Numbered from the stretch's first letter, positions 9,586 to 17,987 are shown. The stretch is DNA of 64,000 bases from Flavobacterium notoginsengisoli (GCF_014207905.1 NZ_JACHLB010000006.1:1-64000), one strand, 5' to 3'. Notes: generated from the sequence alone by a model not told the origin. Translations and numbers: made by a program.

Positions 9586-10020
9586 TTACCATTCTCTAGG
9601 CGCAATTATTTCTTCTGTATCAGCATCAAATCCGTAAGATTTTGCAATAACGTCAAAATCTTGTCCAATTGATTCTCTTGCAGCTGTTTCAATTTCACTA
9701 TTATTCTCAAAAAAGACATCTTGCAATTCGTTTATTTTTATTGTTGCAGAATGTGTTAATGCATAGAGTTCTTCGAGATTTTTTGGAGATGTTTTCTCGA
9801 TTTCAAAACATAAATCTATAAGTATTGTCTTTACTTTGTCAACGAGAAATTTCGGAAAGTATGAATCTGAATACATATCTTTTAAAAAGATATACTCTTT
9901 TATTTTCTCATTTTTTAAATCTTTCTGATTTATTATTTTGTTTTGATTTTTTGATTGCTGACCATTGCAAGAAATTAAAATAAGGGAAATTATTGCTGTT
10001 AGGTAAGCTTTTATTTTCAT
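9586..10020 (-). CDS. DUF5713-like lipoprotein
   Basis: A 144-residue lipoprotein. The signal peptide ends in LILISC, with the acylated cysteine at residue 18, followed by NGQQSKN, a typical flavobacterial lipoprotein start. The body (FLKDMYSDSYFPKFLVDKVK, then DLCFEIE, then a helical tail) matches what I recall of DUF5713, a family of unknown function. The usual family member is a cytoplasmic protein of about 110 residues; here a secretion signal has been added. Confidence 0.7.
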   Translation of the reverse strand: MKIKAYLTAIISLILISCNGQQSKNQNKIINQKDLKNEKIKEYIFLKDMYSDSYFPKFLVDKVKTILIDLCFEIEKTSPKNLEELYALTHSATIKINELQDVFFENNSEIETAARESIGQDFDVIAKSYGFDADTEEIIAPREW

Positions 10021-10068
10021 AAGTTCTTTATTGTATTAGCAAAAGTATTTTTCGAAAAACAAACATAA

Positions 10069-10099
10069 AAAAAACTCCTTAATTTCTTAAGGAGTTTTT
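10069..10099 (-). terminator. Terminator of tRNA-Val
   Basis: The hairpin (AAAACTCCTTAA with TTAAGGAGTTTT) has A/T runs. Read on the minus strand it follows the tRNA gene by four bases. Confidence 0.85.
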
Positions 10100-10102
10100 C
10101 GG

Positions 10103-10177
10103 TGGGCGATGAGGGGTTCGAACCCCCGACCCCCTCGGTGTAAACGAGGTGCTCTGAACCAGCTGAGCTAATCGCCC
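10103..10177 (-). tRNA. tRNA-Val (anticodon UAC)
   Basis: On the minus strand the gene begins GGGCGAT and ends ATCGCCC plus discriminator A, a perfect seven-base acceptor stem. The anticodon arm is CCTCG-TTTACAC-CGAGG, giving anticodon UAC for valine. The T arm contains GGTTCGAACC. The CCA end is not encoded (the next bases are CCG). No other tRNA is adjacent, and I find no second copy of the tRNA 3' end that would suggest an integrated element. Confidence 0.96.
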
Positions 10178-10214
10178 TATTTTACTAGGTTGCTATCGTT
10201 TGTGATTGCGAGTG

Positions 10215-10244
10215 CAAATATACGCTAGTTTTTGAGTTCTGCAA
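10215..10244 (-). promoter_or_regulatory. Promoter of tRNA-Val
   Basis: On the minus strand TTG (10244-10242) is followed after 19 bp by TATATTTG (10222-10215), a textbook Bacteroidota promoter. It would start transcription about 30 nt before the tRNA. Confidence 0.82.
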
Positions 10245-10355
10245 AGAAATTCGAATAAAAAATAAAACTTTTTTAAAAATAATTTATATCTCCTTGTTTA
10301 TGAATTTGTTATTAAAATGATTTTTTTGAAGTTTTTTCTAGATCAAAAATATATT

Positions 10356-11582
10356 TTAACTCAAAGGCAATTCGGCAACCACAAAAGTGCTTCCGCCAAC
10401 GTAAATAAAATCATTTTCTGAGGCATTTTTCTTTGCTTCCGCGAAAGCGATTGCAACAGAATCGTATTTTTCTCCAATCAAACCAAAATTTTGAGACGCC
10501 TTTTGTAGCGTTTCGGCAGGCAAAGCTCGCGAAGAATCGGGATGACAGAAATAATATTGAGCCTCTTTTGGAAACAAAGGCAAAATCGAATCCAAATCTT
10601 TATCATTTACAACACCCAAAACAATATGCAGTTTTTCGTATTTCTCATGTTGAAGCTGATTCATCACAACCGATAATCCGTGTTTATTATGCGCTGTGTC
10701 GCAAATTATTTTTGGGTTTTCTCCCAATTGCTGCCATCTTCCTTGTAAACCAGTGTTTTTTACAACATGTAGTAAACCTTCTTTTAATTGTTCAGCAGAA
10801 ACTTTAAAATCGGTTTCGTTATTCAAAATCGAAATCGTCTGCTGAACCGTTTTTTTATTGTGAAACTGGTAATCTCCAATTAAATCCGACAAATAAATCT
10901 GATCAATTAAATCGGAAGCCAAATAAATCGGTGCGTTGCTTTCTTCGGCTTTAGCCAAAAATACAGGTTTGGTTTCAGATGTATATTCGCCAATTACGAC
11001 AGGAACATTTGGTTTAATAATTCCCGCTTTTTCGCCAGCAATCGCTTCCAGAGTATTTCCTAAAAACTGCGTATGATCTAAACCAATATTGGTAATTACC
11101 GAAACCAAAGGCGTGATAATATTGGTCGCATCTAATCTTCCTCCCAAACCAACTTCGATAATTGCAATATCTGTTTTTTCAGAAGCGAAATAATCAAAAG
11201 CCAGTCCAACCGTCATTTCAAAGAAACTCATGTCGTTAGCTTCAAAAAAAGATTTATGTTTGGCAATGAATTCGATAACAAACTCTTCCGAAATTTCCTG
11301 ACCGTTGATTTTAATTCGTTCTCTAAAATCTTTCAGGTGAGGAGAAGTATACAATCCGACTTTGTAACCTGCTTCCTGTAAAACAGAAGATAACATATGA
11401 GAAGTAGAGCCTTTTCCGTTGGTACCCGCCACATGAATGCATCTCAATTGCTTTTGAGGATTGCCAAGATGCTCTGCTAACAATTTAATGTTCGTCAAAT
11501 CTTCTTTATAAGCGGAAGCTCCCTGTAATTGGTACATTGGAAGCTGATTAAACATCCAATTGGTAGTCTCTTGATAGTTCAT
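10356..11582 (-). CDS. folC: Folylpolyglutamate synthase / dihydrofolate synthase
   Basis: A 408-residue Mur-ligase-family enzyme that adds glutamates to folates and, in many bacteria, also makes dihydrofolate from dihydropteroate. The P-loop GTNGKGST lies at 53-60. It is preceded by the family's IHVAGTNGKG context and followed by YTSPHL and the ERI-x-ING segment. IEVGLGGRLDATN and ITNIGLDHT mark the metal and substrate region. The C-terminal domain shows CDTAHN and YVGGSTFVVAELP. The length is normal. The gene is divergent from exbB. Confidence 0.95.
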   Translation of the reverse strand: MNYQETTNWMFNQLPMYQLQGASAYKEDLTNIKLLAEHLGNPQKQLRCIHVAGTNGKGSTSHMLSSVLQEAGYKVGLYTSPHLKDFRERIKINGQEISEEFVIEFIAKHKSFFEANDMSFFEMTVGLAFDYFASEKTDIAIIEVGLGGRLDATNIITPLVSVITNIGLDHTQFLGNTLEAIAGEKAGIIKPNVPVVIGEYTSETKPVFLAKAEESNAPIYLASDLIDQIYLSDLIGDYQFHNKKTVQQTISILNNETDFKVSAEQLKEGLLHVVKNTGLQGRWQQLGENPKIICDTAHNKHGLSVVMNQLQHEKYEKLHIVLGVVNDKDLDSILPLFPKEAQYYFCHPDSSRALPAETLQKASQNFGLIGEKYDSVAIAFAEAKKNASENDFIYVGGSTFVVAELPLS

Positions 11583-11713
11583 TTATTTTGGATAAAATGG
11601 TTGTCGATTGAAATAAATTTCGATTTTTGTAGTTTAATATAACAGCGAAAATTATCTTTATTGCAAATTTCAAATATTTTTTAGAATTAATTATCAAAAA
11701 CCAGAATTAATAT

Positions 11714-12406
11714 ATGTTTAGTTTCATCCAATTACAAACAGATACAATCGCAAATGCTTCAAATGTAGTGATCGAAAAGATTGCACCAGAACAAGAAATT
11801 ACAATGTTTGGGTTTATAATGAAAGGAGGAGTTTTCTTAATTCCGATTGCGATTTTATTGTTTTATACTATTTATGTGATCTTTGAACGTTATATGTACA
11901 TTAGCCGTGCATCAAAAATTGACAATCGTTTAATGCAGGATGTAGGAGATAAATTAAATTCTGGAAATATTGAATTAGCAAGAACAATTGTAGAAAGAAG
12001 TGATACAGCTGCAGCTAATATTCTAAAAGAAGGAGTTCTAGTAATCGGAAGACCAATCGCAGAAATCGAATCGAATATGGATCGCGCCGCTGACATTGAA
12101 ATTGGAGAAATGGAAAGACGTTTAGGTCACCTTGGACTTATCGCAGGTATCGCGCCAACTCTTGGTTTCATCGGAACAATTTCCGGAGTAATTAAAATTT
12201 TCTACAGTATTTCGGTTACAGAAAATATTAGTATCGGGAACATTTCAGGAGGTTTATATGAGAAAATGATCAGTTCTGGTTCAGGATTAATCGTGGGAAT
12301 TATTGCGTATTCTGCTTACCACTTATTGAACGGAAAAATTGATAATTTCGCCCTAAAAATTCAAAAACAGATTTTAGAATTTGTAAACATAATTCAAAGA
12401 GCATAA
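11714..12406 (+). CDS. exbB: MotA/TolQ/ExbB proton channel family protein
   Basis: A 230-residue inner-membrane protein. It has one membrane helix near residues 35-58 (GGVFLIPIAILLFYTIYVIF), a cytoplasmic loop, then two helices in the conserved channel block (LGLIAGIAPTLGFIGTISGVI and SGLIVGIIAYSAYHLL). ExbB/TolQ proteins form the pentameric proton channel that, with ExbD/TolR, energises TonB or TolA. exbD follows after three bases, so the two are co-transcribed. Whether the pair serves TonB-dependent import or Tol-type envelope constriction cannot be decided by family alone; the nearby tonB-like gene favours import. Confidence 0.92.
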   Translation: MFSFIQLQTDTIANASNVVIEKIAPEQEITMFGFIMKGGVFLIPIAILLFYTIYVIFERYMYISRASKIDNRLMQDVGDKLNSGNIELARTIVERSDTAAANILKEGVLVIGRPIAEIESNMDRAADIEIGEMERRLGHLGLIAGIAPTLGFIGTISGVIKIFYSISVTENISIGNISGGLYEKMISSGSGLIVGIIAYSAYHLLNGKIDNFALKIQKQILEFVNIIQRA

Positions 12407-12409
12407 GGT

Positions 12410-12805
12410 ATGTCTATTAAAAGAAAAAGAAGATTTCACGCCGAAGTAGCGACTTCATCTTTGAGCGACATTATGTTCTTCTTGCTGTTGTTTTTCTTAA
12501 TTATTTCAACACTAGCAAACCCGAACGTAATCAAGATGACGCTTCCAAAAGCAAAATCAAACGAAAAAACAAACAAACAATTAATCAGTTTGTCGGTTAC
12601 AGAAGACAAGCAATTTTATATCGACAAACAACAAGTTCCATTTGAAGAACTGGAAGCTAGTTTAATGTCTAAAATTGGCACAGATAAAGAACAAACCGTT
12701 GTAGTTCGAATTCCATTTAATCTACAAGTTCAGGATTTAGTAGATGTTTTACAGATAGGAGTAAGGAACAATCTGAAGTTTGTAATAGCTACAAGTCCTA
12801 AATAG
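12410..12805 (+). CDS. exbD: ExbD/TolR-family biopolymer transporter
   Basis: A 131-residue protein. It has a basic cytoplasmic N-terminus, a single membrane helix (LSDIMFFLLLFFLIISTL), and a periplasmic domain. The conserved aspartate that carries protons in ExbD/TolR is in the LSDIMF segment. It lies three bases after exbB and forms the stator complex with it. Length is typical. Confidence 0.92.
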   Translation: MSIKRKRRFHAEVATSSLSDIMFFLLLFFLIISTLANPNVIKMTLPKAKSNEKTNKQLISLSVTEDKQFYIDKQQVPFEELEASLMSKIGTDKEQTVVVRIPFNLQVQDLVDVLQIGVRNNLKFVIATSPK

Positions 12806-12815
12806 ATTTAATATA

Positions 12816-12932
12816 GGGGCGTGACCATCCCGAGATAAGAAGGCAAATATACTTTGTCTAAATACGCCTTCTTATCTCGGGACGGTCGGGCTATCCGCGC
12901 TACTTCGGTAGCTTGCTCCTATCCCTCACGCG
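12816..12932. repeat. Intergenic repeat, 'GGGCGTG ... CTATCCCTCACGC' family, copy 1
   Basis: It begins GGGGCGTGACC and ends CTATCCCTCACGCGG, with TCGGGCTATCCG inside, all shared with the repeat at 31239-31326. It contains a perfect 16-bp inverted repeat (12829-12844 with 12866-12881). The position directly after exbD means the hairpin could also stop transcription. Confidence 0.8.
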
Positions 12933-12974
12933 GAAAAAAGAGTATAGATTAAAAGAAAAGTAACCATAAAGTAT

Positions 12975-13074
12975 GTCATTTCGACGAAGGAGAAATCTTC
13001 GCGAGAAGCTCCATGCTGAATGTCGGCAATCTTTGCAGAGTTACTTACGAAGATTTCTCCTTCGTCGAAATGAC
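12975..13074. repeat. 100-bp palindromic element, copy 1
   Basis: A perfect 27-bp inverted repeat (12975-13001 with 13048-13074; arms begin GTCATTTCGACGAAGG) encloses a 46-base centre. A second copy in the opposite orientation is at 32185-32284 with a related centre. No coding capacity. It resembles a non-autonomous mobile or structured-RNA element; no transposase or clear target duplication is visible. Confidence 0.88.
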
Positions 13075-13092
13075 AAACTAAGAGAGAAAATA

Positions 13093-13125
13093 AAAAAGGC
13101 TTTCAGATTTTCTGAAAGCCTTTTT
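13093..13125 (-). terminator. Terminator of the tonB-like gene
   Basis: AAAAAGGCTTTCAGA pairs with TCTGAAAGCCTTTTT. On the minus strand it follows the tonB-like gene. Confidence 0.9.
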
Positions 13126-13167
13126 CTATAATAGCAGATTTAGTATAAATCTGTGCAATTCGTATTT

Positions 13168-14073
13168 TTAATCCAAACTGAAATTATAGATAATTTTCCC
13201 CACTTGTTTTGCAGGAGCGTCACTATCAGATTCCCATTTGGTATTCATTGCTGCAATTCTTGCTTGATCTAATAAACATTTTGCAGTATTTGTAGTTCCT
13301 TTAATTCCAGCAGTAGCACTGATTGTTTTTCCAGTTTGGTCAACACTTACTTCAACCACAACTTTTCCTTCTTCATTACAAGTGTATTTTGGTGCAGGTT
13401 TAGATAATGCTTTTCTATTTCCTAAAGAATATCCAGATCCACCGCCAGAACCTCCGCCACTTCCAGCTCCGTAACCGCTTCCGGTTCCAATGCCATTTCC
13501 AGTTCCGTTACCGCCTCCAGTTCCTCCGCCAGAACCACCAGATCCATAATAACCGCTGGAATTTAAATTTCCGTTAGATTTTCCTTTATTTCCAGCTACT
13601 TTATCGTCTCCGTCGCCACCTTTATTCGAACCTTTCATTATGCTTGATAAAGCATCGTTTGTAGAGTTTGAAACTTTTGGTTTTTCAGGAACAGGTTTTG
13701 TTTCCGGTTTTGTAACGGGAACAGGTTTTTTGGGTTTTTCTTTTGTCGGAATTACAACATCAGTTTTGTCTGCTACAGAGTTTTCCTGAGTGACAATTGC
13801 TTCTTCTGGAGCAGCTTTCGCCTGAACTTGCTTTACATTGTTTTTTACATTCAGAACTTCGCTTTTATAATTAGCGCCAGAGCCTAAATCGCTGTCACCA
13901 AAATTTACGGTTACTCCACCGCCACCTCCGCCGCCATCTGCAAGAGCTACGTTGTTTTCTGGATTATAAGGAGGCCAAAAGCGTATAAAAAACAGCAATG
14001 CAATTATCACTGCATAAATAGCAGTTGTGATTAACAATGATTTCTTTTGATCTGAAGAAATAGACAAACTCAT
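13168..14073 (-). CDS. TonB-like energy transducer with glycine-rich linker
   Basis: A 301-residue protein with one N-terminal membrane helix (LLITTAIYAVIIALLFFIRFW, about 13-33). A Gly6 run is near 47-52. A Pro/Lys/Glu/Val linker follows (KPKKPVPVTKPETKPVPEKPK), then a 50-residue Gly/Ser/Thr-rich stretch. The C-terminal domain of about 75 residues has the pattern GKVVVEVSVDQTGKTISATA...C...A...TKW, as in TonB-type or TonB-like periplasmic domains. The last part ends KIIYNFSLD. It is convergent with exbB-exbD rather than in their operon. TonB family is likely; a purely structural periplasmic role is possible. Confidence 0.8.
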   Translation of the reverse strand: MSLSISSDQKKSLLITTAIYAVIIALLFFIRFWPPYNPENNVALADGGGGGGGVTVNFGDSDLGSGANYKSEVLNVKNNVKQVQAKAAPEEAIVTQENSVADKTDVVIPTKEKPKKPVPVTKPETKPVPEKPKVSNSTNDALSSIMKGSNKGGDGDDKVAGNKGKSNGNLNSSGYYGSGGSGGGTGGGNGTGNGIGTGSGYGAGSGGGSGGGSGYSLGNRKALSKPAPKYTCNEEGKVVVEVSVDQTGKTISATAGIKGTTNTAKCLLDQARIAAMNTKWESDSDAPAKQVGKIIYNFSLD

Positions 14074-14172
14074 TCTGATTCTGAATTTTGAAATGTATTA
14101 TTTTAAAAACGTTTAAAAGTAGTAAAAATTGTTTAGAATAAAAGAGAGAATAACGCGAAGAGTTTTTTTTTA

Positions 14173-14347
14173 TAACGCAAAGTACGCTATGATTAACGCA
14201 AAGAAACGCAAAGTTTTATTTAGTATAACTTTGAGTGAATCCTAAGATTAAAAGTTCACAAAGCTTCATGTAGATAAAGCTTTGCGAACTTAATATTTAG
14301 ATATTACTTGCGCTCCAAATTAAAACATCTTAGCGTACTTTGCGTTA
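14173..14347. repeat. Interrupted palindrome, 'CGCAAAG' word family
   Basis: The outer arms are perfect 17-mers (14173-14189 TAACGCAAAGTACGCTA with 14331-14347). Inner arms at about 14252-14266 and 14277-14291 pair again (AGTTCACAAAGCTT with AAGCTTTGCGAACT). The region between the tonB-like and dehydrogenase genes (14074-14417) has no other feature except the terminator. Confidence 0.75.
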
Positions 14348-14363
14348 AAAAATCTACGACACA

Positions 14364-14397
14364 AAAAAACGAGCCAAACAATAATCTGGCTCGTTTA
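14364..14397 (-). terminator. Terminator of the dehydrogenase gene
   Basis: AAACGAGCCA pairs with TGGCTCGTTT. On the minus strand it ends in a T run. Confidence 0.88.
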
Positions 14398-14417
14398 TGT
14401 ATAAAGTGTAAAGTAGC

Positions 14418-15644
14418 TTACACTAACTGTTTCAATGCAATTTCAAAAGCAGTTGCACTGATATTTGTTTTTGATGCACTTAAAGCATGCGCTTTTACAA
14501 TTGCATTTTTTATAGTTTCTGAAGTATCATTAAAGATAGCTTCATCTGTCATTTGAACTTTTTTCTCCATGAAATAAGCAAAAACTCTTGCCATTCCGCA
14601 GTTTGAAATAAAATCCGGAATCAAACTTACTTTACTGTCTACTTCTTCCATGATAGAACCAAAGAAAATTTCTTTATCAGCAAAAGGAACATTCGCTCCG
14701 CAAGAAATAACTTCCAATCCGTTTGCGATTAAGCTGTCAATTTGCGCTTGAGTAACCAATCTTGAAGCAGCGCAAGGTGTAAAAATTTCAGCACCGATAG
14801 TCCAGATTTTAGAATTGATTTCTTCAAACGGAATCATATTTTCAGCAACCAATTTATTTCCGTCTTTGTTTAAGAATAAAGTTCTGATTTCTTCAAAAGA
14901 AAAACCATCTTCTTTAATTAAACCTCCATCGCGGTCAATAATTCCGATTACTTTTGCTCCCATTTCAGCTAAGTAAAAAGCAGCGGCAGAACCAACGTTT
15001 CCAAAACCTTGTACTATTGCTTTTTTACCTTTGATGTCTCCCCCGTAAGTTGAGTAGAAATGACGAACTGCTTCAGCAACACCAAAACCGGTAATCATAT
15101 CTGCAACAGTATATTTTCTTGTAACGTCTGGTGAGAATTTCGGATTTTCGATTACCTTAATTACACCTTGACGCAATTGTCCAATTCTATTGATTTTATC
15201 TGCATCTGTTGGGCGGAAATGTCCATTGAAAACACCTTCCTGCGGATGCCAAACACCGCATTCTTCTGTCATTGGGATAACTTCGTGAATCTCATCAACA
15301 TTTAAATCTCCTCCAGTTCCGTAGTAGCTTTTCAATAAAGGAGAAACTGCTTTGTACCAACGTTGTAAAACGCCTTTTTTGCGAGGATCATTCGGGTCAA
15401 AATTTATTCCAGATTTAGCGCCGCCAATGGCAGGGCCCGAAACAGAAAATTTAACTTCCATAGTTTTTGCTAAAGACAAAACCTCATTCATGTCTAAGCC
15501 TTTTCTCATTCTTGTTCCTCCACCTGCAGCTCCTCCGCGAAGTGAATTAATTACAGTCCACCCTTCGGCTTCTGTTTCTGAATCTTTCCAATTGAAAACA
15601 ATTTCAGGTGCTTTGTTTTCAAATTGTTGTAATAAATCTTTCAT
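14418..15644 (-). CDS. Glu/Leu/Phe/Val dehydrogenase family enzyme
   Basis: A 408-residue amino-acid dehydrogenase that would interconvert an amino acid and its 2-oxo acid with NAD(P)H. The catalytic lysine is in GGAKSG (K77). A second conserved region (GTGGDLNVDE, with the catalytic Asp) follows. The nucleotide-binding motif is GFGNVGSAAA. PCAASR and SCGANVPF complete the family pattern. Glutamate is the most common substrate, but leucine/valine enzymes share these motifs. A small palindrome at its promoter suggests regulation. It is monocistronic. Confidence 0.9.
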   Translation of the reverse strand: MKDLLQQFENKAPEIVFNWKDSETEAEGWTVINSLRGGAAGGGTRMRKGLDMNEVLSLAKTMEVKFSVSGPAIGGAKSGINFDPNDPRKKGVLQRWYKAVSPLLKSYYGTGGDLNVDEIHEVIPMTEECGVWHPQEGVFNGHFRPTDADKINRIGQLRQGVIKVIENPKFSPDVTRKYTVADMITGFGVAEAVRHFYSTYGGDIKGKKAIVQGFGNVGSAAAFYLAEMGAKVIGIIDRDGGLIKEDGFSFEEIRTLFLNKDGNKLVAENMIPFEEINSKIWTIGAEIFTPCAASRLVTQAQIDSLIANGLEVISCGANVPFADKEIFFGSIMEEVDSKVSLIPDFISNCGMARVFAYFMEKKVQMTDEAIFNDTSETIKNAIVKAHALSASKTNISATAFEIALKQLV

Positions 15645-15689
15645 TTTGTTGTGATATGTTTATTTTGCGTAAATGTATAAAATAGAATA

Positions 15690-15719
15690 ATGCGAATAAT
15701 GTATTTCGCATCAAATATA
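15690..15719 (-). promoter_or_regulatory. -7 box and palindromic operator of the dehydrogenase gene
   Basis: TATATTTG is on the minus strand at 15719-15712. Immediately downstream lies ATGCGAA-N8-TTCGCAT (15690-15711), which would cover the transcription start. No TTG lies at the usual -33 distance. A repressor or activator site is inferred from position and symmetry. Confidence 0.5.
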
Positions 15720-15731
15720 TAAAACAAAAAG

Positions 15732-15767
15732 AAAAAGCCGTCCCGAAATTTTTCGGGACGGCTTTTT
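15732..15767 (-). terminator. Terminator of the chalcone-isomerase-like gene
   Basis: AAAAGCCGTCCCGAAA pairs with TTTCGGGACGGCTTTT. It has A/T runs on both sides and lies 20 bases after the gene end. Confidence 0.92.
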
Positions 15768-15787
15768 GTATATTCAAAAAATTAAGA

Positions 15788-16363
15788 TTATTGTCCTAAT
15801 AAATGTTTTTTCAAAGTTTCGTCAACTGGTTTGTCTGAAAGCCAAATTCCGAATAATGCTTTCTTGAAATCAAATCCAGGAATTTTTCCTTTCAACACTT
15901 CATTTTTTGTCACATAAACATTTTGATCCAAAGGATTGTAAGCTAGAATAAAAACATCTTTTTCAGTAATTGCATCACTCAAATAGCTTTTTAGCTGTTC
16001 GATTCTCGGACGTAATTGTTCCAATTGCGCTCCAGCAGATTTTTCGAAACCAGTATTCATGGCTTTTGTTAGTTTATTAGAAGAAACCATAGAAGATGTA
16101 ATTTCTATTCTAATTGCCATTTCAGTATCGCTGTCAATAATGTATTGTGGGTCTTGAGTTAGTTGCGATAAATATAAAGCTTGGACATAAACTTCCATCC
16201 ACATTTTAGATCTTCCGCCTGCGCCATTTAACTGTAAAGTTTTGCCTAAAAATTCTATTTTTCTTGGAACAGTTACGCCATTAACATCTATTTGAGTTTG
16301 TGCCGAAACGGTAGAAAATTGTAAGCTAAAAAGGAAAGTAAGTAGGAGTAAAATCTTTTTCAT
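15788..16363 (-). CDS. Secreted chalcone-isomerase-like protein
   Basis: A 191-residue protein with an N-terminal signal peptide ending near VSAQTQ. The mature part shows the chalcone-isomerase-like pattern of bacterial periplasmic members: VPRKIEFLGKTLQLNGAGGRSK, then YVQALYLSQ, then GIWLSDKPVDETLKKHLLG at the C-terminus. Bacterial homologues are not known to act on flavonoids, and their ligand is uncertain. Monocistronic. A TATTTTTG box on the minus strand at 16397-16390 may be its -7 element. Confidence 0.85.
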   Translation of the reverse strand: MKKILLLLTFLFSLQFSTVSAQTQIDVNGVTVPRKIEFLGKTLQLNGAGGRSKMWMEVYVQALYLSQLTQDPQYIIDSDTEMAIRIEITSSMVSSNKLTKAMNTGFEKSAGAQLEQLRPRIEQLKSYLSDAITEKDVFILAYNPLDQNVYVTKNEVLKGKIPGFDFKKALFGIWLSDKPVDETLKKHLLGQ

Positions 16364-16844
16364 ATTCTATCAAATTTTTATTTTTTGGTCAAAAATAATG
16401 GTAATTTATTAATATTAGGTTCATTTTTAACATATTTTTTTTCTGTAAAATTTACATTTAATTTTTGTATTACATTAAAAATCAAATTAGTAAGACTAGT
16501 TTTACGTACATTTACGTATTTTAAGATTTGTTTAACTTGTGAGTTCAAAAACTTAGTCAGATTTTGCCAATTTGATGATGTAAAAATGATTTCTGATTTT
16601 TAGAAAATTTGTTGCATAATTCATGCTCATTTACGCGAAAAGGTAAATAATTACGAAAACGTTATCGTTATCATTGCTGATCTATTAATTTTGTATGCAT
16701 GCATTGTAAATTACACTTTTAAAAAGTATCTTTGGAAGCCTTTGCATTGCAAAATTGGCATCGAAAAAAACACAAAAAACATAAAAACCACTGACCAACC
16801 AAATATTTAAGATAGAGGTTGCAAAAACATTAAAGTATATTATT
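16364..16844. other. Long AT-rich divergent intergenic region
   Basis: 480 bases between divergent genes. I see no credible gene: the short open frame at 16385-16603 is biased, without a start context. It contains direct repeats of TTTACGTA near 16500-16520 and the promoter of the acyl-CoA dehydrogenase gene at 16704-16734. The leader from that promoter is about 100 nt. Confidence 0.5.
16704..16734 (+). promoter_or_regulatory. Promoter of the acyl-CoA dehydrogenase gene
   Basis: TTG at 16704-16706, a 20 bp spacer, then TATCTTTG at 16727-16734 match the Bacteroidota consensus. Confidence 0.78.
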
Positions 16845-17987
16845 ATGGATTTTAATCTTACTGAAGAACATTTAATGATTCAGCAAGCAGCAAGAGATTT
16901 TGCTCAAAATGAATTATTGCCAGGAGTTATTGAACGTGACGAAAATCAAACCTTTCCAACAGAGCAAGTCAAAAAAATGGGTGAGCTTGGATTTATGGGA
17001 ATGATGGTGGATCCTAAATATGGAGGAAGCGGTCTTGATGCTATTTCTTACGTTATCGCTATGGAAGAAATTTCTAAAGTAGATGCTTCAGCTTCTGTAG
17101 TAATGTCTGTAAATAATTCATTAGTTTGCTGGGGACTTCAAGAATATGGAACTGAAGAACAAAAACAAAAATATTTGCCAGGTTTGGCATCTGGAGAAAT
17201 TCACGGAGCATTTTGTTTAAGTGAACCAGAAGCGGGTAGTGATGCAACTTCTCAAAAAACTACGGCAGTTGATATGGGTGATCATTATTTGGTTAATGGT
17301 ACAAAAAACTGGATTACAAACGGAAACACAGCATCTGTATATTTGGTAATTGCACAAACGCATCCAGAATTGAAGCATAAAGGAATCAATGCTTTGATTA
17401 TGACGAAAGATATGCCAGGTTTCGCTGTTGGTCCAAAAGAACAAAAAATGGGAATTCGTGGTTCTGATACGCATTCTTTAATGTTCACAGATGTGAAAGT
17501 TCCAAAAGAAAATAGAATTGGAGAAGATGGTTTCGGATTCAAATTTGCTATGAAAACACTTGCAGGGGGTAGAATCGGAATTGCTTCTCAAGCGTTAGGA
17601 ATTGCTTCAGGAGCTTACGAACTAGCTTTGAAATATTCTAAAGAACGTAAAGCATTCGGTACAGAAATCTGCAATCATCAAGCAATTGCCTTTAAATTGG
17701 CAGATATGGCTGTTAATATTGAAGCGGCTCGTCATTTATGTATGAAAGCAGCTTGGGATAAAGACAATCATAAAAACTACGATGTGAGTGGTGCAATGGC
17801 AAAATTATTTGCTTCACAAGTTGCGATGGACACTTCTGTAGAAGCGGTTCAGATTCACGGTGGAAATGGTTATGTAAAAGAATATCATGTGGAGCGTTTA
17901 ATGCGTGACGCAAAAATTACTCAGATTTACGAAGGAACTTCTGAAATTCAGAAAATCGTAATTTCTAGAGCTGTAATCGCTGGATAA
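16845..17987 (+). CDS. Acyl-CoA dehydrogenase
   Basis: A 380-residue flavoenzyme that introduces the first double bond into acyl-CoA, passing electrons to ETF. Family signatures are present: AFCLSEPEAGSDA near residue 125-137, then TKNWITNG. The C-terminal catalytic segment is QIYEGTSEIQ, with the expected base at E363. The C-terminal helix domain contains QIHGGNGYVKEYHVER. Its short-chain-type layout and length fit butyryl- or short/branched-chain acyl-CoA dehydrogenases, but chain length cannot be fixed. It is monocistronic with its own promoter and terminator. Confidence 0.95.
   Translation: MDFNLTEEHLMIQQAARDFAQNELLPGVIERDENQTFPTEQVKKMGELGFMGMMVDPKYGGSGLDAISYVIAMEEISKVDASASVVMSVNNSLVCWGLQEYGTEEQKQKYLPGLASGEIHGAFCLSEPEAGSDATSQKTTAVDMGDHYLVNGTKNWITNGNTASVYLVIAQTHPELKHKGINALIMTKDMPGFAVGPKEQKMGIRGSDTHSLMFTDVKVPKENRIGEDGFGFKFAMKTLAGGRIGIASQALGIASGAYELALKYSKERKAFGTEICNHQAIAFKLADMAVNIEAARHLCMKAAWDKDNHKNYDVSGAMAKLFASQVAMDTSVEAVQIHGGNGYVKEYHVERLMRDAKITQIYEGTSEIQKIVISRAVIAG

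Noticed and set aside
10103..10177. tRNA-Val as an integration site
   Set aside because: I found no second copy of the tRNA 3' end and no integrase in the window.
16385..16603. A 72-codon open frame in the divergent region
   Set aside because: It is AT-rich, lacks a start context and overlaps promoter-like DNA.
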